From assembly GCA_964542915.1 (NCBI GenBank), contig CAZIVP010000002.1, positions 62,001-126,000 on the forward strand: a stretch of 64,000 nucleotides of DNA. Direction: 5' to 3'. This stretch comes from CAZIVP01 sp964542915 (GTDB lineage Bacteria; Calditrichota; Calditrichia; Calditrichales; Calditrichaceae). Below the pieces are notes generated by a model. That model had not been told where the DNA came from. It was given only the letters and a program-made list of their open reading frames with translations, and did no database searches. The position numbers and the translations under genes were made by a program. This document shows positions 35,126 to 44,331 of the stretch, piece by piece; positions within the stretch are counted from its first letter, which is position 1; each line of letters opens with the position of its first letter.

Positions 35126-36559
35126 CTAACCAAAATTCCAGAGACCTAAAAAATTCCACCAAAAACCGCCGACTACTAACCAAATAATCAGATTGCAGAT
35201 ACTAATGATCAAACCGATTATCCACCATTTATTTAATGTAATATATCCCGCCCCGAAGTAAACCGGTGCCGGCCCCGTACCGTAATGGGTCATACTGCTG
35301 AACAGACTGCTGATAAAACCCAGTACCAGGGCGGCCAGTAGCGGTGGAGCGCCCGCCGCCATAGAGAGAATCAGAAAAGGGACATACATGGCGCTCACAT
35401 GGGCAGTATTGCTGGCAAAAAAGTAGTGGCTGTAGTGATAGACGAGCACCAGCATTACAAAGGCCGCCATCCAGGGAATTCCTTCCATCACCCCATCCAT
35501 CATTTCAGTAAAGCACGGAATCACACCCAATTTATTGAGAAAAGAAGCCATCATCACCAGAGCCGCAAACCAGACAAGAGTGTTCCACGCATTTTTCTCT
35601 CCGATAATATCCTGCCAGTCAAGAACTCCAAAAATAAGTAAGAAGCTCAGCCCTAAAAGAGCCGCCGTGGTTCCATGCAGTCCGATGTAACGACCTGTTA
35701 TCCAGAGGAAAAGGAGCAGGATAAACGCCGCTAACATCATCCATTCATTGGTTTTAGTTTTTCCAAAATGCTTTAGCTTTTCTCGGGCCTGAAGGGCAGC
35801 TTCCGGGGTTTTTTTCAATTCGGGTGGATAAAGAGCATACACGATCAGTGGAATAGCAATCATGCTTAGCAGACCCGGCAGGGCGGCCGCCAAAGCCCAC
35901 TGCCCCCAGCTGATTTGCACGCCCTGATCCCTTGCCAGCTGGACCGCCAGCGGATTAGCGGCCATGGCAGTTAAAAACATGGCGCTGCTGATATTCTGAC
36001 TTTGAAAAGAGGAAAACATCAGGAACGAACCAATGCGCCCGGCCGTATCCTTCCCTTGTCCCTTTGAGTGTTCTGGACGACTGCCATACACATTCGCTGT
36101 TGAGCGAATGATCGGGAAAAGTATACCTCCGCTGCGGGCCGTGTTACTGGGTATCGCCGGCGCCAGCAGAAGATCGGTAGCCGTGAAACCGTATGCCAGC
36201 CCCAGACTATGCCTGCCAAAAATAGACATAAAATAGTACGCAATTCGTTCTCCTAACCCTGTTTTAATAAAACCACGGGAAATAAAAAATGCGGTGACAA
36301 TTAACCATATCACCGGATTGCTGAATCCGCCCAGGGACTGACCGATAGTCAATGTGCCGCTTGCCGCCGTCAAGGTAATACCGATTATAGCGATAGCTCC
36401 CATAGGTAAGGGTTGCAGAATGATCCCCACAATGGTTGCCACAAAAATTGCCAGCAAATGCCAACCGGCTGGCGTGATCTCCGGCGGAACCGGTATGAGC
36501 CAGATGGCAATCCCTGCAAGGCCGGTTAATATAAATCGTGTCGGTTTTTTAAGTTTCAA
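35126..36559 (-). CDS. DASS (SLC13/CitT-like) divalent-anion:Na+ symporter
   Basis: 477-residue polytopic permease with the two SNT motifs of the DASS family: PSNTARSGG in the first half and ASNTAHVSA in the second, each at the tip of a re-entrant hairpin. Family substrates are C4-C6 dicarboxylates or citrate. The start appears to be TTG 36559 with a weak AGG upstream. Cluster 2 thus has two secondary transporters (DASS and AbgT), suggesting two acidic products of the extracellular hydrolases (inference). Confidence 0.88.
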   Translation of the reverse strand: MKLKKPTRFILTGLAGIAIWLIPVPPEITPAGWHLLAIFVATIVGIILQPLPMGAIAIIGITLTAASGTLTIGQSLGGFSNPVIWLIVTAFFISRGFIKTGLGERIAYYFMSIFGRHSLGLAYGFTATDLLLAPAIPSNTARSGGILFPIIRSTANVYGSRPEHSKGQGKDTAGRIGSFLMFSSFQSQNISSAMFLTAMAANPLAVQLARDQGVQISWGQWALAAALPGLLSMIAIPLIVYALYPPELKKTPEAALQAREKLKHFGKTKTNEWMMLAAFILLLFLWITGRYIGLHGTTAALLGLSFLLIFGVLDWQDIIGEKNAWNTLVWFAALVMMASFLNKLGVIPCFTEMMDGVMEGIPWMAAFVMLVLVYHYSHYFFASNTAHVSAMYVPFLILSMAAGAPPLLAALVLGFISSLFSSMTHYGTGPAPVYFGAGYITLNKWWIIGLIISICNLIIWLVVGGFWWNFLGLWNFG

Positions 36560-36621
36560 TCCAATATACCTGTATTTCAGTGGCTATTACGTAACCGTAA
36601 ATGATCTTATTATAACAGCCG

Positions 36622-37986
36622 TTATTTTAATAAGATCATGGAATTGATCCTGCGTTCACCGGCGGCTTGCAGATCATAATAGTAGATTCCCGAACTCAGC
36701 TTCCGGCCACCATCATCCCTTCCATCCCAGAAGAATGTGTGGTGCCCGCTGTTTAATGGCCGCCCCTTGAGCAGGTGCCGTAAAACTCTCCCATGGATAT
36801 CATAGATTTTTAAAGTAACACGCTCCCTCACGGGCAGATAAAAGGGAATAAATGTCTGCGGATTGAATGGATTTGGATAATTTTCCCGGAGTACCATTGA
36901 TTGAACCGTCTCAGCAGATGCTTGTTCGTTCAGAGAGGTCAGAGATTCACACTGACCATAATTAAATATCAGTGCCAATGCGCAGTCCGATTCAATCATA
37001 CCTTCATAATCATGGCCCATATCCGGAATCAGAACCTTATATTGATAGTCATATACTTCCGGACCATAATAATAACCCAGATAATTATAATAGACCCTTC
37101 CCCGTTGTAAACGATGATACCCCTGATACATAGCTTGACAGCGTGTATCCAGATAGGGATGATTCGGATCGTTATCCTCCTCACCCAGCAGATAGTAGAC
37201 CCTGCGTTCTTTATACTGCCTGATAATTCGCCGGCTACCTACCTCAGCCATATATCCGTTCAGATTTTCAAGACCATATTTATAATCATTATAATCACAG
37301 AAGGTTGAAATGCTCTCAAATGTATCCTCGCTGTTACCAACCCGCCGTTCGTCATTCAGATACATATAGGAAGATGGATTAGCCGGCAAATAACGGATAA
37401 CAATCCCGTAGTCAGCCGTAATCAAGGAATCAACCCTGTTGCCCGCTGCGTATCGTTGTACAAATTGCCCACCGGCCGAATGGCCCACAAGAACAATCGT
37501 GTCAAGTTTACTATACGTGTTTACCAGGCGCATCACAATACTGTCAATCACCGCGAAAGAACTCATTCTTGCCGGTGTGTTGTAGGTAGAGGTACGAACC
37601 GACATATCCCCTTGCGGCCAGCCCAGGCGTTTATAAAATACAACTTCAGATTCCAGGTTATATTTATCCATATCATCTTCGGTCAGATACTGAGGTGCCA
37701 TCATAAAATGATTGGTATTCAGTGAATGTGCTTTATAGGCCGCTCCCAACAGCGCATCATAATAATCATTGCCATTGCGGTTGATGCCATGAATAATGAT
37801 CGCAGCATGGTTGACCGCTGTGCGATATGAGCCAATCTTAAAGTTGGCATAGTAGGGAAACGCCACCTTTTTGTCGTCTATTGTGAAGGAGATACGATAA
37901 TCGCCGCTACCTTCGGTACCGGCTACTATCACCAGCGGAGCCGTTAGAAGCATAAGGAACATAAAAATGAAGAATGATGGTTTCAT
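36622..37986 (-). CDS. Secreted alpha/beta-hydrolase with FlgD-like sorting domain
   Basis: 454 residues: signal peptide (1-22), alpha/beta-hydrolase domain with HGINRNG near residue 70 and nucleophile elbow GHSAGG about 170, then a FlgD-like sorting domain (LRENYPNPFNPQTFI, SSGIYYYDL). Likely an extracellular esterase or amidase. The ATG abuts the stop of the M14 gene (TAA-ATG), so translation is probably coupled. Substrate not predictable. Confidence 0.8.
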   Translation of the reverse strand: MKPSFFIFMFLMLLTAPLVIVAGTEGSGDYRISFTIDDKKVAFPYYANFKIGSYRTAVNHAAIIIHGINRNGNDYYDALLGAAYKAHSLNTNHFMMAPQYLTEDDMDKYNLESEVVFYKRLGWPQGDMSVRTSTYNTPARMSSFAVIDSIVMRLVNTYSKLDTIVLVGHSAGGQFVQRYAAGNRVDSLITADYGIVIRYLPANPSSYMYLNDERRVGNSEDTFESISTFCDYNDYKYGLENLNGYMAEVGSRRIIRQYKERRVYYLLGEEDNDPNHPYLDTRCQAMYQGYHRLQRGRVYYNYLGYYYGPEVYDYQYKVLIPDMGHDYEGMIESDCALALIFNYGQCESLTSLNEQASAETVQSMVLRENYPNPFNPQTFIPFYLPVRERVTLKIYDIHGRVLRHLLKGRPLNSGHHTFFWDGRDDGGRKLSSGIYYYDLQAAGERRINSMILLK

Positions 37987-39534
37987 TTAGTTTGTATCCA
38001 ATGGATTAAGGGATAAATTAATTTTATCAGGAATGCGTAAGATCGGATAGTCCCTTCCCTCCTCAATAAAATTTTCAAAGCGATGCTTCCGGCCGCCTCG
38101 TTTACTGACCAATGACCAGGACGATTGGGGCTCCAGTAAGAGGGGGATCAGGTTGTGGGCACTATTATTCGTTTTTACAATGACCGAACCAGCCGCCAAA
38201 AGCGTTTCTTTTTGGTTAATTCTGAGATCGATGTATTCTGTGAATTTATCTTCTTCAACACCCGGGGTCACATGCAGTATTGTGTATTGTTCCGTGTTTA
38301 CTGTACATTCCTCGTTTAAACGGTACATGGGAATCTGATGTTTTTTAAGCACAGCAATCAAATCTTTTTGATCCGCGCCGAACACATAGGCAAAAGGCCG
38401 CCGGCCGGTTCGTTTAACCTTTACCTTTGGTGCATAATTCTTAAAATCACGGACTCTGTGTTTCCACTGATACAAATCGAAAACGGGAAAGGAGAGCACT
38501 TCATGGTCCGGGTCCGGCACATATTCCATGCGCAGATAAGTTTCCTCGCCGGGTAGTTTCTGGCGGGCTGCCGGAACAATATCAATAATTTTTTGGGAAT
38601 GATCGGAAACGGTTTGCAGAAAGGCAAAAAATATGGATAACTGACTGCGCGTGCGTTTTTCAAGTTTATTGGTCAGACTCCCATAACGTTTACCTTCGAT
38701 GATAAAGGACAGCGTATTATAAATGCCCATGCTTTGGCGGGCATCAATGATACCGGCAGTGCTGTGCCGGATACGATCATCAATAGGATTGCCCGTTGAT
38801 ACAATATATCGATGGAAACGATAATCGTCTTCTTGCACCCGTCGACCCGTTTCAGCAATAAAGGTATCGTAAGTAAATTCAAAAAGAGACCTATCGATAT
38901 TGAGATTGCTTACACCGTCGAGCATGACATCAGCATCTTTTATAAATCCTTCGGAAATCCAGTTTTTTTTGATGGCTTTGTATTCATGAATATCGAGAGT
39001 TACCTCCGGCATCCAGCGTAAAAAGAGACTATGCATTGCAAACGCCTCCGGTTCGCTGAGGATTACGTAATTACGATTCAGATCCACATCATGGGCATTC
39101 TTACGCTGACGTTTTTCAGAACCATCAGGATTAACCATTGGTACCAGAATGAGATCAATATCGTCCAGCAGAAATTTTTTAGCGCCGATCAGCTCACGGG
39201 CGGCAATCAGAGCCGCTTCTTTGCCGGAAGGTTCATCGCCATGCTGTTGGCAAATAATAAAAACCACGGGTTTGTGTTTGCGCTTGGATGCAAATTCAAT
39301 ATCGGTTGTAAAAAAAAGAGCAGGTATCTTACGTCCTTCAACGCTGGTACCAATTATATTCATACGGATCAATGGTGATGAATTTTCCAGTTCATGGAGA
39401 TAGTGCATCATTCGGGCATAGGTCGTCAATTCATTAAAATTGGATTTTTCTAGATGTGTTTCTATTTCGTCAGCAATGCTAATGCTGCCGAAGCAAAATA
39501 TAACCACTATTATTTTCAGTAATTGCAATTTCAT
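37987..39534 (-). CDS. Secreted M14 zinc carboxypeptidase
   Basis: I start at ATG 39534 (MKLQLLKIIVVIFCFGS...), giving about 515 residues with a signal peptide. M14 features: QQHGDEPSGKE (HxxE zinc motif), NPDGSEKRQRKN and DLNRNYV (substrate-binding R/NR), TLDIHEY (zinc His) and FIIEGKRYG (catalytic Glu). The ~200-residue C-terminal extension is not recognised. Located between a membrane-embedded hydrolase and a sorted hydrolase, it would release C-terminal residues outside the inner membrane. Confidence 0.88.
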   Translation of the reverse strand: MKLQLLKIIVVIFCFGSISIADEIETHLEKSNFNELTTYARMMHYLHELENSSPLIRMNIIGTSVEGRKIPALFFTTDIEFASKRKHKPVVFIICQQHGDEPSGKEAALIAARELIGAKKFLLDDIDLILVPMVNPDGSEKRQRKNAHDVDLNRNYVILSEPEAFAMHSLFLRWMPEVTLDIHEYKAIKKNWISEGFIKDADVMLDGVSNLNIDRSLFEFTYDTFIAETGRRVQEDDYRFHRYIVSTGNPIDDRIRHSTAGIIDARQSMGIYNTLSFIIEGKRYGSLTNKLEKRTRSQLSIFFAFLQTVSDHSQKIIDIVPAARQKLPGEETYLRMEYVPDPDHEVLSFPVFDLYQWKHRVRDFKNYAPKVKVKRTGRRPFAYVFGADQKDLIAVLKKHQIPMYRLNEECTVNTEQYTILHVTPGVEEDKFTEYIDLRINQKETLLAAGSVIVKTNNSAHNLIPLLLEPQSSWSLVSKRGGRKHRFENFIEEGRDYPILRIPDKINLSLNPLDTN

Positions 39535-39545
39535 GATATATCCAT

Positions 39546-41399
39546 TCAAAGTGGCAGATAACATACGGTGTTGGTGAGAAGAATCATAATGAATATGAAG
39601 CAGGTTACCATTGGTCCCAGGTATATTTTACCAGTCATCCTGAAAAAGTAACGGTTAAAATACGGAAGCACAAACATCATTGGGACCACAGCGAACAGCA
39701 AATTCACATAAAGCCATCCATCGGTCCAGTAAACAATACCGGTTATCGCAAAAGTAACATACTGAATGATAACAATCAGCATGAGTCCGGATGAATTGGC
39801 GATACCGCCGATTAGCATGCTTTTCCATTCCGACATACCCTCAACACGCATAGCACCGTTAACACGCAGTGAATTGGACAGGAAAAAAATGAAAAAGAAT
39901 GGTACATACATGATAAAAAGTATCAGTTCGACCGGTTGAAAAATACGAACCCCCATGAAGAGAAAACGATAATCCACATGGAAAAAATAGTAAATAATGA
40001 ACAGAAAAAAATAATATAGCAAAAAGAGGAGCAATGCCAGTATAAGGGTTTTACCTAATTCCCGGCTATTTATTGATGCCCCCCACATATCACGCCGGAT
40101 TCCATTTTTTTTCCCATGGAAGCGATAGCTCAGAAAAAATATGAGGAACCCAACAAGACCGTTAAAAACAGCCCATAGCATGACCGCATTGTTCATCCGT
40201 TGAGGGAAAAACCAGGTTTGTATTCGATTAGAGGCATCGTAGAAGAGTATTTTCGACAATTCGGCCATAGGTATATACGAAAAGCAGGCGATTAAAGCCC
40301 CTATAACAACCAGGAACCAAAATAGAATCTTTCCATTTCCCTGCAGCGGCGGTTGGGGTTTGGGTAACGGGTGTACCAGGGATTGAAAGAAAGGTATCTC
40401 TAACATCAGTCGTCCTAGTGGCACCAATGCAACAAAAGCGGCTATAAGTGCTATCAAGCCCAGCAATTCTTTCCAATACCATATTTGGTCATTAACAGAC
40501 AAGTCGCTGTTGATATCAAAAACCCTTTCGAAGTATTCAATCTGGTTGGCGGTTGCCTCGGTTATATAGGGCTGAAACGGATGCAATACCTTTTCATTGT
40601 ACACAACTCGGAGAGATCTATCCTCTGTATCGCCATAGTACTTTCCTATATTCACCTTCGTATATTGAGGTGGTCCGGGAGGCAAGCTGGAGTTCAGGAG
40701 ACGGAGGGCTTCAGGAGCATGACGCATATCTCCATTTTTCAAAGCATTGCGATAAGCGCCCTCATCATAGTACGCATAACTCATGCCCACATTGGAACGG
40801 ACATACTTTAATACCTCTTCAGTCAGGGTCAACACATAACCGGAGACAAACACTGCGAATAGCTTGCTGGGTTCTCCGTTCTCCAAAGACCGCTTTCCAA
40901 AATAACTTGCCCCGCGTATGGCAGCATTGCCCCCCGCAGAATGGCCGGTTGCACCGATTCTGCTCTTATCTATATAATTCAGATTCGAAGTACGGTAGGC
41001 ATAGTCCACCACAGCAAACATACCATATCCTTCCGTGGTGGCGGCGCGTCTGCTCATGGATGCACTGGAAAAACCCTGGGCGTAAGGATCAATGGAGATA
41101 ACCACGATACCACGCCGTGCAAGCTCCAACGATATATTAGCAAGCGACTCTTTTGAACGTTGGAAGCCCGGTACAACAACCACTAGAGGAACTTTATTTT
41201 CACTTGTGGCATCTTTCGGTTTGAACAAATCGGCGGCAACCCATTGTCCATTTTGAGTTGGAATTGTAATTCCCTTAATATCAACCCGTCCTCCGGAGGT
41301 CTGAACCAATGAAGCCAGATAACTTGATATCAAGGCAATAAACACAAGGTACAGCAGGAGTTTCCTGGATTTCTTCTTTTGTAGTTCATTTTGAGTCAT
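39546..41399 (-). CDS. Alpha/beta-hydrolase fused to a multi-pass membrane domain
   Basis: Start taken at ATG 41399 (MTQNELQKKK), about 617 residues. After an N-terminal TM helix comes an extracytoplasmic alpha/beta-hydrolase domain (VVVPGFQRSKES, then nucleophile elbow GHSAGGNAA and a SIDPYAQG strand). From about residue 310 onward there are roughly nine or ten hydrophobic segments to the C-terminus. Such hydrolase plus polytopic membrane fusions are uncommon; the membrane part may be a transporter-like or anchoring module. Follows the propeller gene after a hairpin terminator. Function unknown. Confidence 0.75.
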   Translation of the reverse strand: MTQNELQKKKSRKLLLYLVFIALISSYLASLVQTSGGRVDIKGITIPTQNGQWVAADLFKPKDATSENKVPLVVVVPGFQRSKESLANISLELARRGIVVISIDPYAQGFSSASMSRRAATTEGYGMFAVVDYAYRTSNLNYIDKSRIGATGHSAGGNAAIRGASYFGKRSLENGEPSKLFAVFVSGYVLTLTEEVLKYVRSNVGMSYAYYDEGAYRNALKNGDMRHAPEALRLLNSSLPPGPPQYTKVNIGKYYGDTEDRSLRVVYNEKVLHPFQPYITEATANQIEYFERVFDINSDLSVNDQIWYWKELLGLIALIAAFVALVPLGRLMLEIPFFQSLVHPLPKPQPPLQGNGKILFWFLVVIGALIACFSYIPMAELSKILFYDASNRIQTWFFPQRMNNAVMLWAVFNGLVGFLIFFLSYRFHGKKNGIRRDMWGASINSRELGKTLILALLLFLLYYFFLFIIYYFFHVDYRFLFMGVRIFQPVELILFIMYVPFFFIFFLSNSLRVNGAMRVEGMSEWKSMLIGGIANSSGLMLIVIIQYVTFAITGIVYWTDGWLYVNLLFAVVPMMFVLPYFNRYFFRMTGKIYLGPMVTCFIFIMILLTNTVCYLPL

Positions 41400-41486
41400 A
41401 CTATCTGTTTTCCAAGAGAATAAAATTATCCGCTTGTTTTTTATTCTTTTTTGCTGGCTGGCTTCATCGAAACCGATTACATATAC

Positions 41487-41527
41487 AAAACAGAAAAGGA
41501 CTGTCTTTAGCAAACAGCCCCTTTCTG
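41487..41527 (-). terminator. Intrinsic terminator/attenuator after module-2 propeller gene
   Basis: 14-bp inverted repeat CAGAAAAGGACTGT / ACAGCCCCTTTCTG (two G-U pairs in the minus-strand RNA) with a 9-nt loop, followed by TTTT on the minus strand. It lies about 18 bp after the propeller gene stop, the same position as the 23916-23952 hairpin in module 1. Confidence 0.75.
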
Positions 41528-41544
41528 AAGCTCTTTATCTCATT

Positions 41545-43209
41545 TTATTTTACGAGAATCATTTTCTTGGTTATGGAACGGCCATTAGCCGATGTCAACT
41601 TGTAGAAATAGATCCCGGAAGAAAAATCAGCAGCGTTCCAAACCACCTCCTGGCTGCCCGTGTTCAGAAGGGCTTTATTGAGCAAACGGGCCACCTTCTT
41701 TCCATTAATATCGAAAACTTCCAGACTGATTTGCGCTCTTTCAGGAAGATAGAAACGAATAGTTGTAGCCGGGTTGAAAGGATTGGGATAGTTCTGGAAC
41801 AACTGATAGGAGCCATCAACCAACTGCTGCGCAGGATCATCGATGGAGGTCATCAGATCGGTCACATCTACCTGCTCATAATAGAGACTCAATACATCAT
41901 CACCGCCGGTGGTATCTAGCGTACAATAGACGACATGAAGCGCGCCATCGGCCTGATGGGCCACATCGGAGACCTCATCTGCGTTGAAGTCCGGATTTGT
42001 TATCAGCTGGCGTGGTTCCGACCAGCTGGCGCCACCATCTTCCGAAAAGATGGTGAACATCTCATATTGATAATCTCCACCGGTGGTATCCACAACATCG
42101 ATGTAACTATAGAAAAGAGTGCCGTCGGTATTCAGGGTGGGGGCATTCAGGGGACCGCCATCAGAATAGACTTCCTCTATGGCCACAAGCCCATTATCGA
42201 TCAGCTGCGGTTCCACAATGCGTGATTTGGTCCAGGTAGTACCGTCCCATTTAAAGTCATAGGATGCCCAGACACCATCGACATCTTCACCGAGGGCAAA
42301 CAGATGGAAGTTATTATCACTATCAATGATCAAGTTATGCCCGCGGTCCGCATAACTCCAGTCCACATTGATATCTTCAGAACCGGGTACCATTTCCACG
42401 GGCCCCCAGGTCTGGCCGGAATCTGTTGAAAAGGTATAGAATAAATGTTCGGCGGCTTCGAAGTCGAATGCGTACTGGCCGGTACCGGCGGCCAACACAT
42501 AACCATCCGGGCCATAGTGGAAATCGGCGGCATTGTAGGTCAGATCATCCACATAAAAATCACTGAGGCTGTCGGGGTCTGCTGAAGAGACCACTTTAAT
42601 ACGATCGGACCAGGTTTGACCACCGTCCACAGAACAGAAAAACTGATGGTATTCCCCACCGGATTGTGAACTGCCGTGCGCCGCCATTACGCCCATGAGA
42701 TTAGAATCAAAAGCGGACACATCACCATTAGCGGTATAGGCATCCAACACATCCTCTTCGGTTCCTTCGGCGGCAATAAGGGAAGTGGAAAAGGAGCCGC
42801 CTCCCCAGCCAAAATCATCTACCGCAATGTAGGTTCTATGTCGAGCCCAGGGTGGCTGCGAATTATCGCCGTCATTACGTTTGGAAAAGATGTAAATTGG
42901 TGTGCTGGCATGACCGGTTACGCAGAAACGACGGACCTCACCGTCAACGTTGATCTGTTCACTGGTCTGCCAGGTATCGCCCCCATCGGTGGAAACAATA
43001 GCGTTTAGACTGGCATTGTCAAGATTAATACCGGTAGCAATATTGCCGGTTTGCACATCATAATAGATGGCCTGCTGACCACCATAACGGGACGCATCAA
43101 AATTATCCGGATTTGTGTACTGTCCCAACAAAACGGGCTCCTGACCAAACGATAATGAAACCGCAAACAGAAGCAAAACAACGGAAAACATACGTACCAA
43201 CAGCTTCAT
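41545..43209 (-). CDS. Secreted beta-propeller (sialidase/BNR-like) protein with FlgD-like sorting domain (module 2)
   Basis: About 554 residues from ATG 43209 (SD AAGGAG). Signal peptide, then Asp-box-type blades (STDGGDTW, SVDGGQTWSD, STDSGQTWGP, SEDGGASWSEP), then a FlgD-like sorting domain (LFQNYPNPFNPATTI, SSGIYFYKL). Paralogous in architecture to 23969-25504 but placed after PorV rather than before the TonB receptor. Catalytic sialidase residues not evident. Likely surface protein for binding or hydrolysis. Confidence 0.8.
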   Translation of the reverse strand: MKLLVRMFSVVLLLFAVSLSFGQEPVLLGQYTNPDNFDASRYGGQQAIYYDVQTGNIATGINLDNASLNAIVSTDGGDTWQTSEQINVDGEVRRFCVTGHASTPIYIFSKRNDGDNSQPPWARHRTYIAVDDFGWGGGSFSTSLIAAEGTEEDVLDAYTANGDVSAFDSNLMGVMAAHGSSQSGGEYHQFFCSVDGGQTWSDRIKVVSSADPDSLSDFYVDDLTYNAADFHYGPDGYVLAAGTGQYAFDFEAAEHLFYTFSTDSGQTWGPVEMVPGSEDINVDWSYADRGHNLIIDSDNNFHLFALGEDVDGVWASYDFKWDGTTWTKSRIVEPQLIDNGLVAIEEVYSDGGPLNAPTLNTDGTLFYSYIDVVDTTGGDYQYEMFTIFSEDGGASWSEPRQLITNPDFNADEVSDVAHQADGALHVVYCTLDTTGGDDVLSLYYEQVDVTDLMTSIDDPAQQLVDGSYQLFQNYPNPFNPATTIRFYLPERAQISLEVFDINGKKVARLLNKALLNTGSQEVVWNAADFSSGIYFYKLTSANGRSITKKMILVK

Positions 43210-43269
43210 AACAATCTCCTTCAAAAAGTTAAGTTTTGATTAATTGCCCTTCTCTATCTATATATAAGT

Positions 43270-44310
43270 TTAGAAGGCAAAACGGACGCTGACCTGTTGT
43301 ATATAATCAAACACACCAAAATCAGCATAGGCGTAATCCAGAATGATGGTGGCCTGGCCGCCAAGTGGGGTTTGCAAACCGGCACCAAAGGTCATGCCCC
43401 GTTCATCGGTACCGCCCGTGTAGCCGCTGCGTAGGGCCAACATTTTATTAAAGGTATATTCAATGCCACCGGAATAATGCTCCGGATTGTCGTTGGGATG
43501 GAGGGCATCGATAACGGCAATCAGGCGATGGCGTTCACTGTCGCTAAACAAAGAGGACGCCTCTCCTCCAACAAGATCGGCAGCCACCGAAACGCGGTAA
43601 CTGGTGGGCAAAGGCCAGGTTGTGGTTTCTAGCGCCGTTTGCACATTAGGATCAGCATTATTTTCCGGCCACTTATCATAAGCCCGTATCAGGTTATCAC
43701 CCGTCATCCTTAATTCTGTTCCGAAATTACTTAGGGTCATGCCCATTTTGATGCCCCGGAATCCCGTATCAAGCAGGAAACCTATGTCCATAGCCAAGGC
43801 TTGGGCGGACAGATCCCACAAGTTCTGGCGCACATATTTCACCGTCATACCAACGCTGACAAAATTTGTCATATTGCGGGCATACGAGACTCCCAGTGCG
43901 ATATCAGACGCCTCTACAAATGTGCCGGTACCATGCGGATTTTCAATAGTTGTTTGTTCAATTTTGCCACTGCTCAGGGTTGTAACGCTCAATCCCACAT
44001 TACCCAAACCTCCGGCCGGAATGACGATGGCGCTGAAGCTATGTTGCAAATCAGCAATCCAGTTGGTATAGGTGATGCCCCCCGAAATGTTCTTCATCTG
44101 GGCAATCCCGGCCACATTCCAGTAAATGGCAAAAGGGTCATCGGCAATAGCGGCGTAGGCACTTCCCAGAGCCACGGCGCGGCTGCCCGATTCAATTTTC
44201 AGAAATTGAGCCGCCGAACTGCCTACTTTGTTAAAATCGGAAGCGCTAAGCGGGACGTTCCAATTCAACAAAAAAATCAGTACTGTTGTAAATATTACTC
44301 TTATTCTCAT
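43270..44310 (-). CDS. PorV/PorQ family outer-membrane protein (module 2)
   Basis: 346 residues with signal peptide, then AQFLKIESGSRAVALGSAYAAIADDPFAIYWNVAGI, the PorV/PorQ signature, and a beta-barrel-like remainder ending SVRFAF. Clear paralog of 17165-18199 (shared ARNMTNFVSVG/AARMTNYFSVG, GIKMGMTLSNFG/GLKLGMNFSNFG stretches). SD GGAG. Lies 21 bp after the large sorted protein gene. Confidence 0.87.
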   Translation of the reverse strand: MRIRVIFTTVLIFLLNWNVPLSASDFNKVGSSAAQFLKIESGSRAVALGSAYAAIADDPFAIYWNVAGIAQMKNISGGITYTNWIADLQHSFSAIVIPAGGLGNVGLSVTTLSSGKIEQTTIENPHGTGTFVEASDIALGVSYARNMTNFVSVGMTVKYVRQNLWDLSAQALAMDIGFLLDTGFRGIKMGMTLSNFGTELRMTGDNLIRAYDKWPENNADPNVQTALETTTWPLPTSYRVSVAADLVGGEASSLFSDSERHRLIAVIDALHPNDNPEHYSGGIEYTFNKMLALRSGYTGGTDERGMTFGAGLQTPLGGQATIILDYAYADFGVFDYIQQVSVRFAF

Positions 44311-44331
44311 ATGGGCTCCGTAACAAGGTCT

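Noticed and set aside
40553..41101. 182-codon plus-strand open frame opposite the membrane-fused hydrolase
   Set aside because: Composition (His, Pro, Arg rich) and full overlap with a well-supported gene mark it as a shadow.
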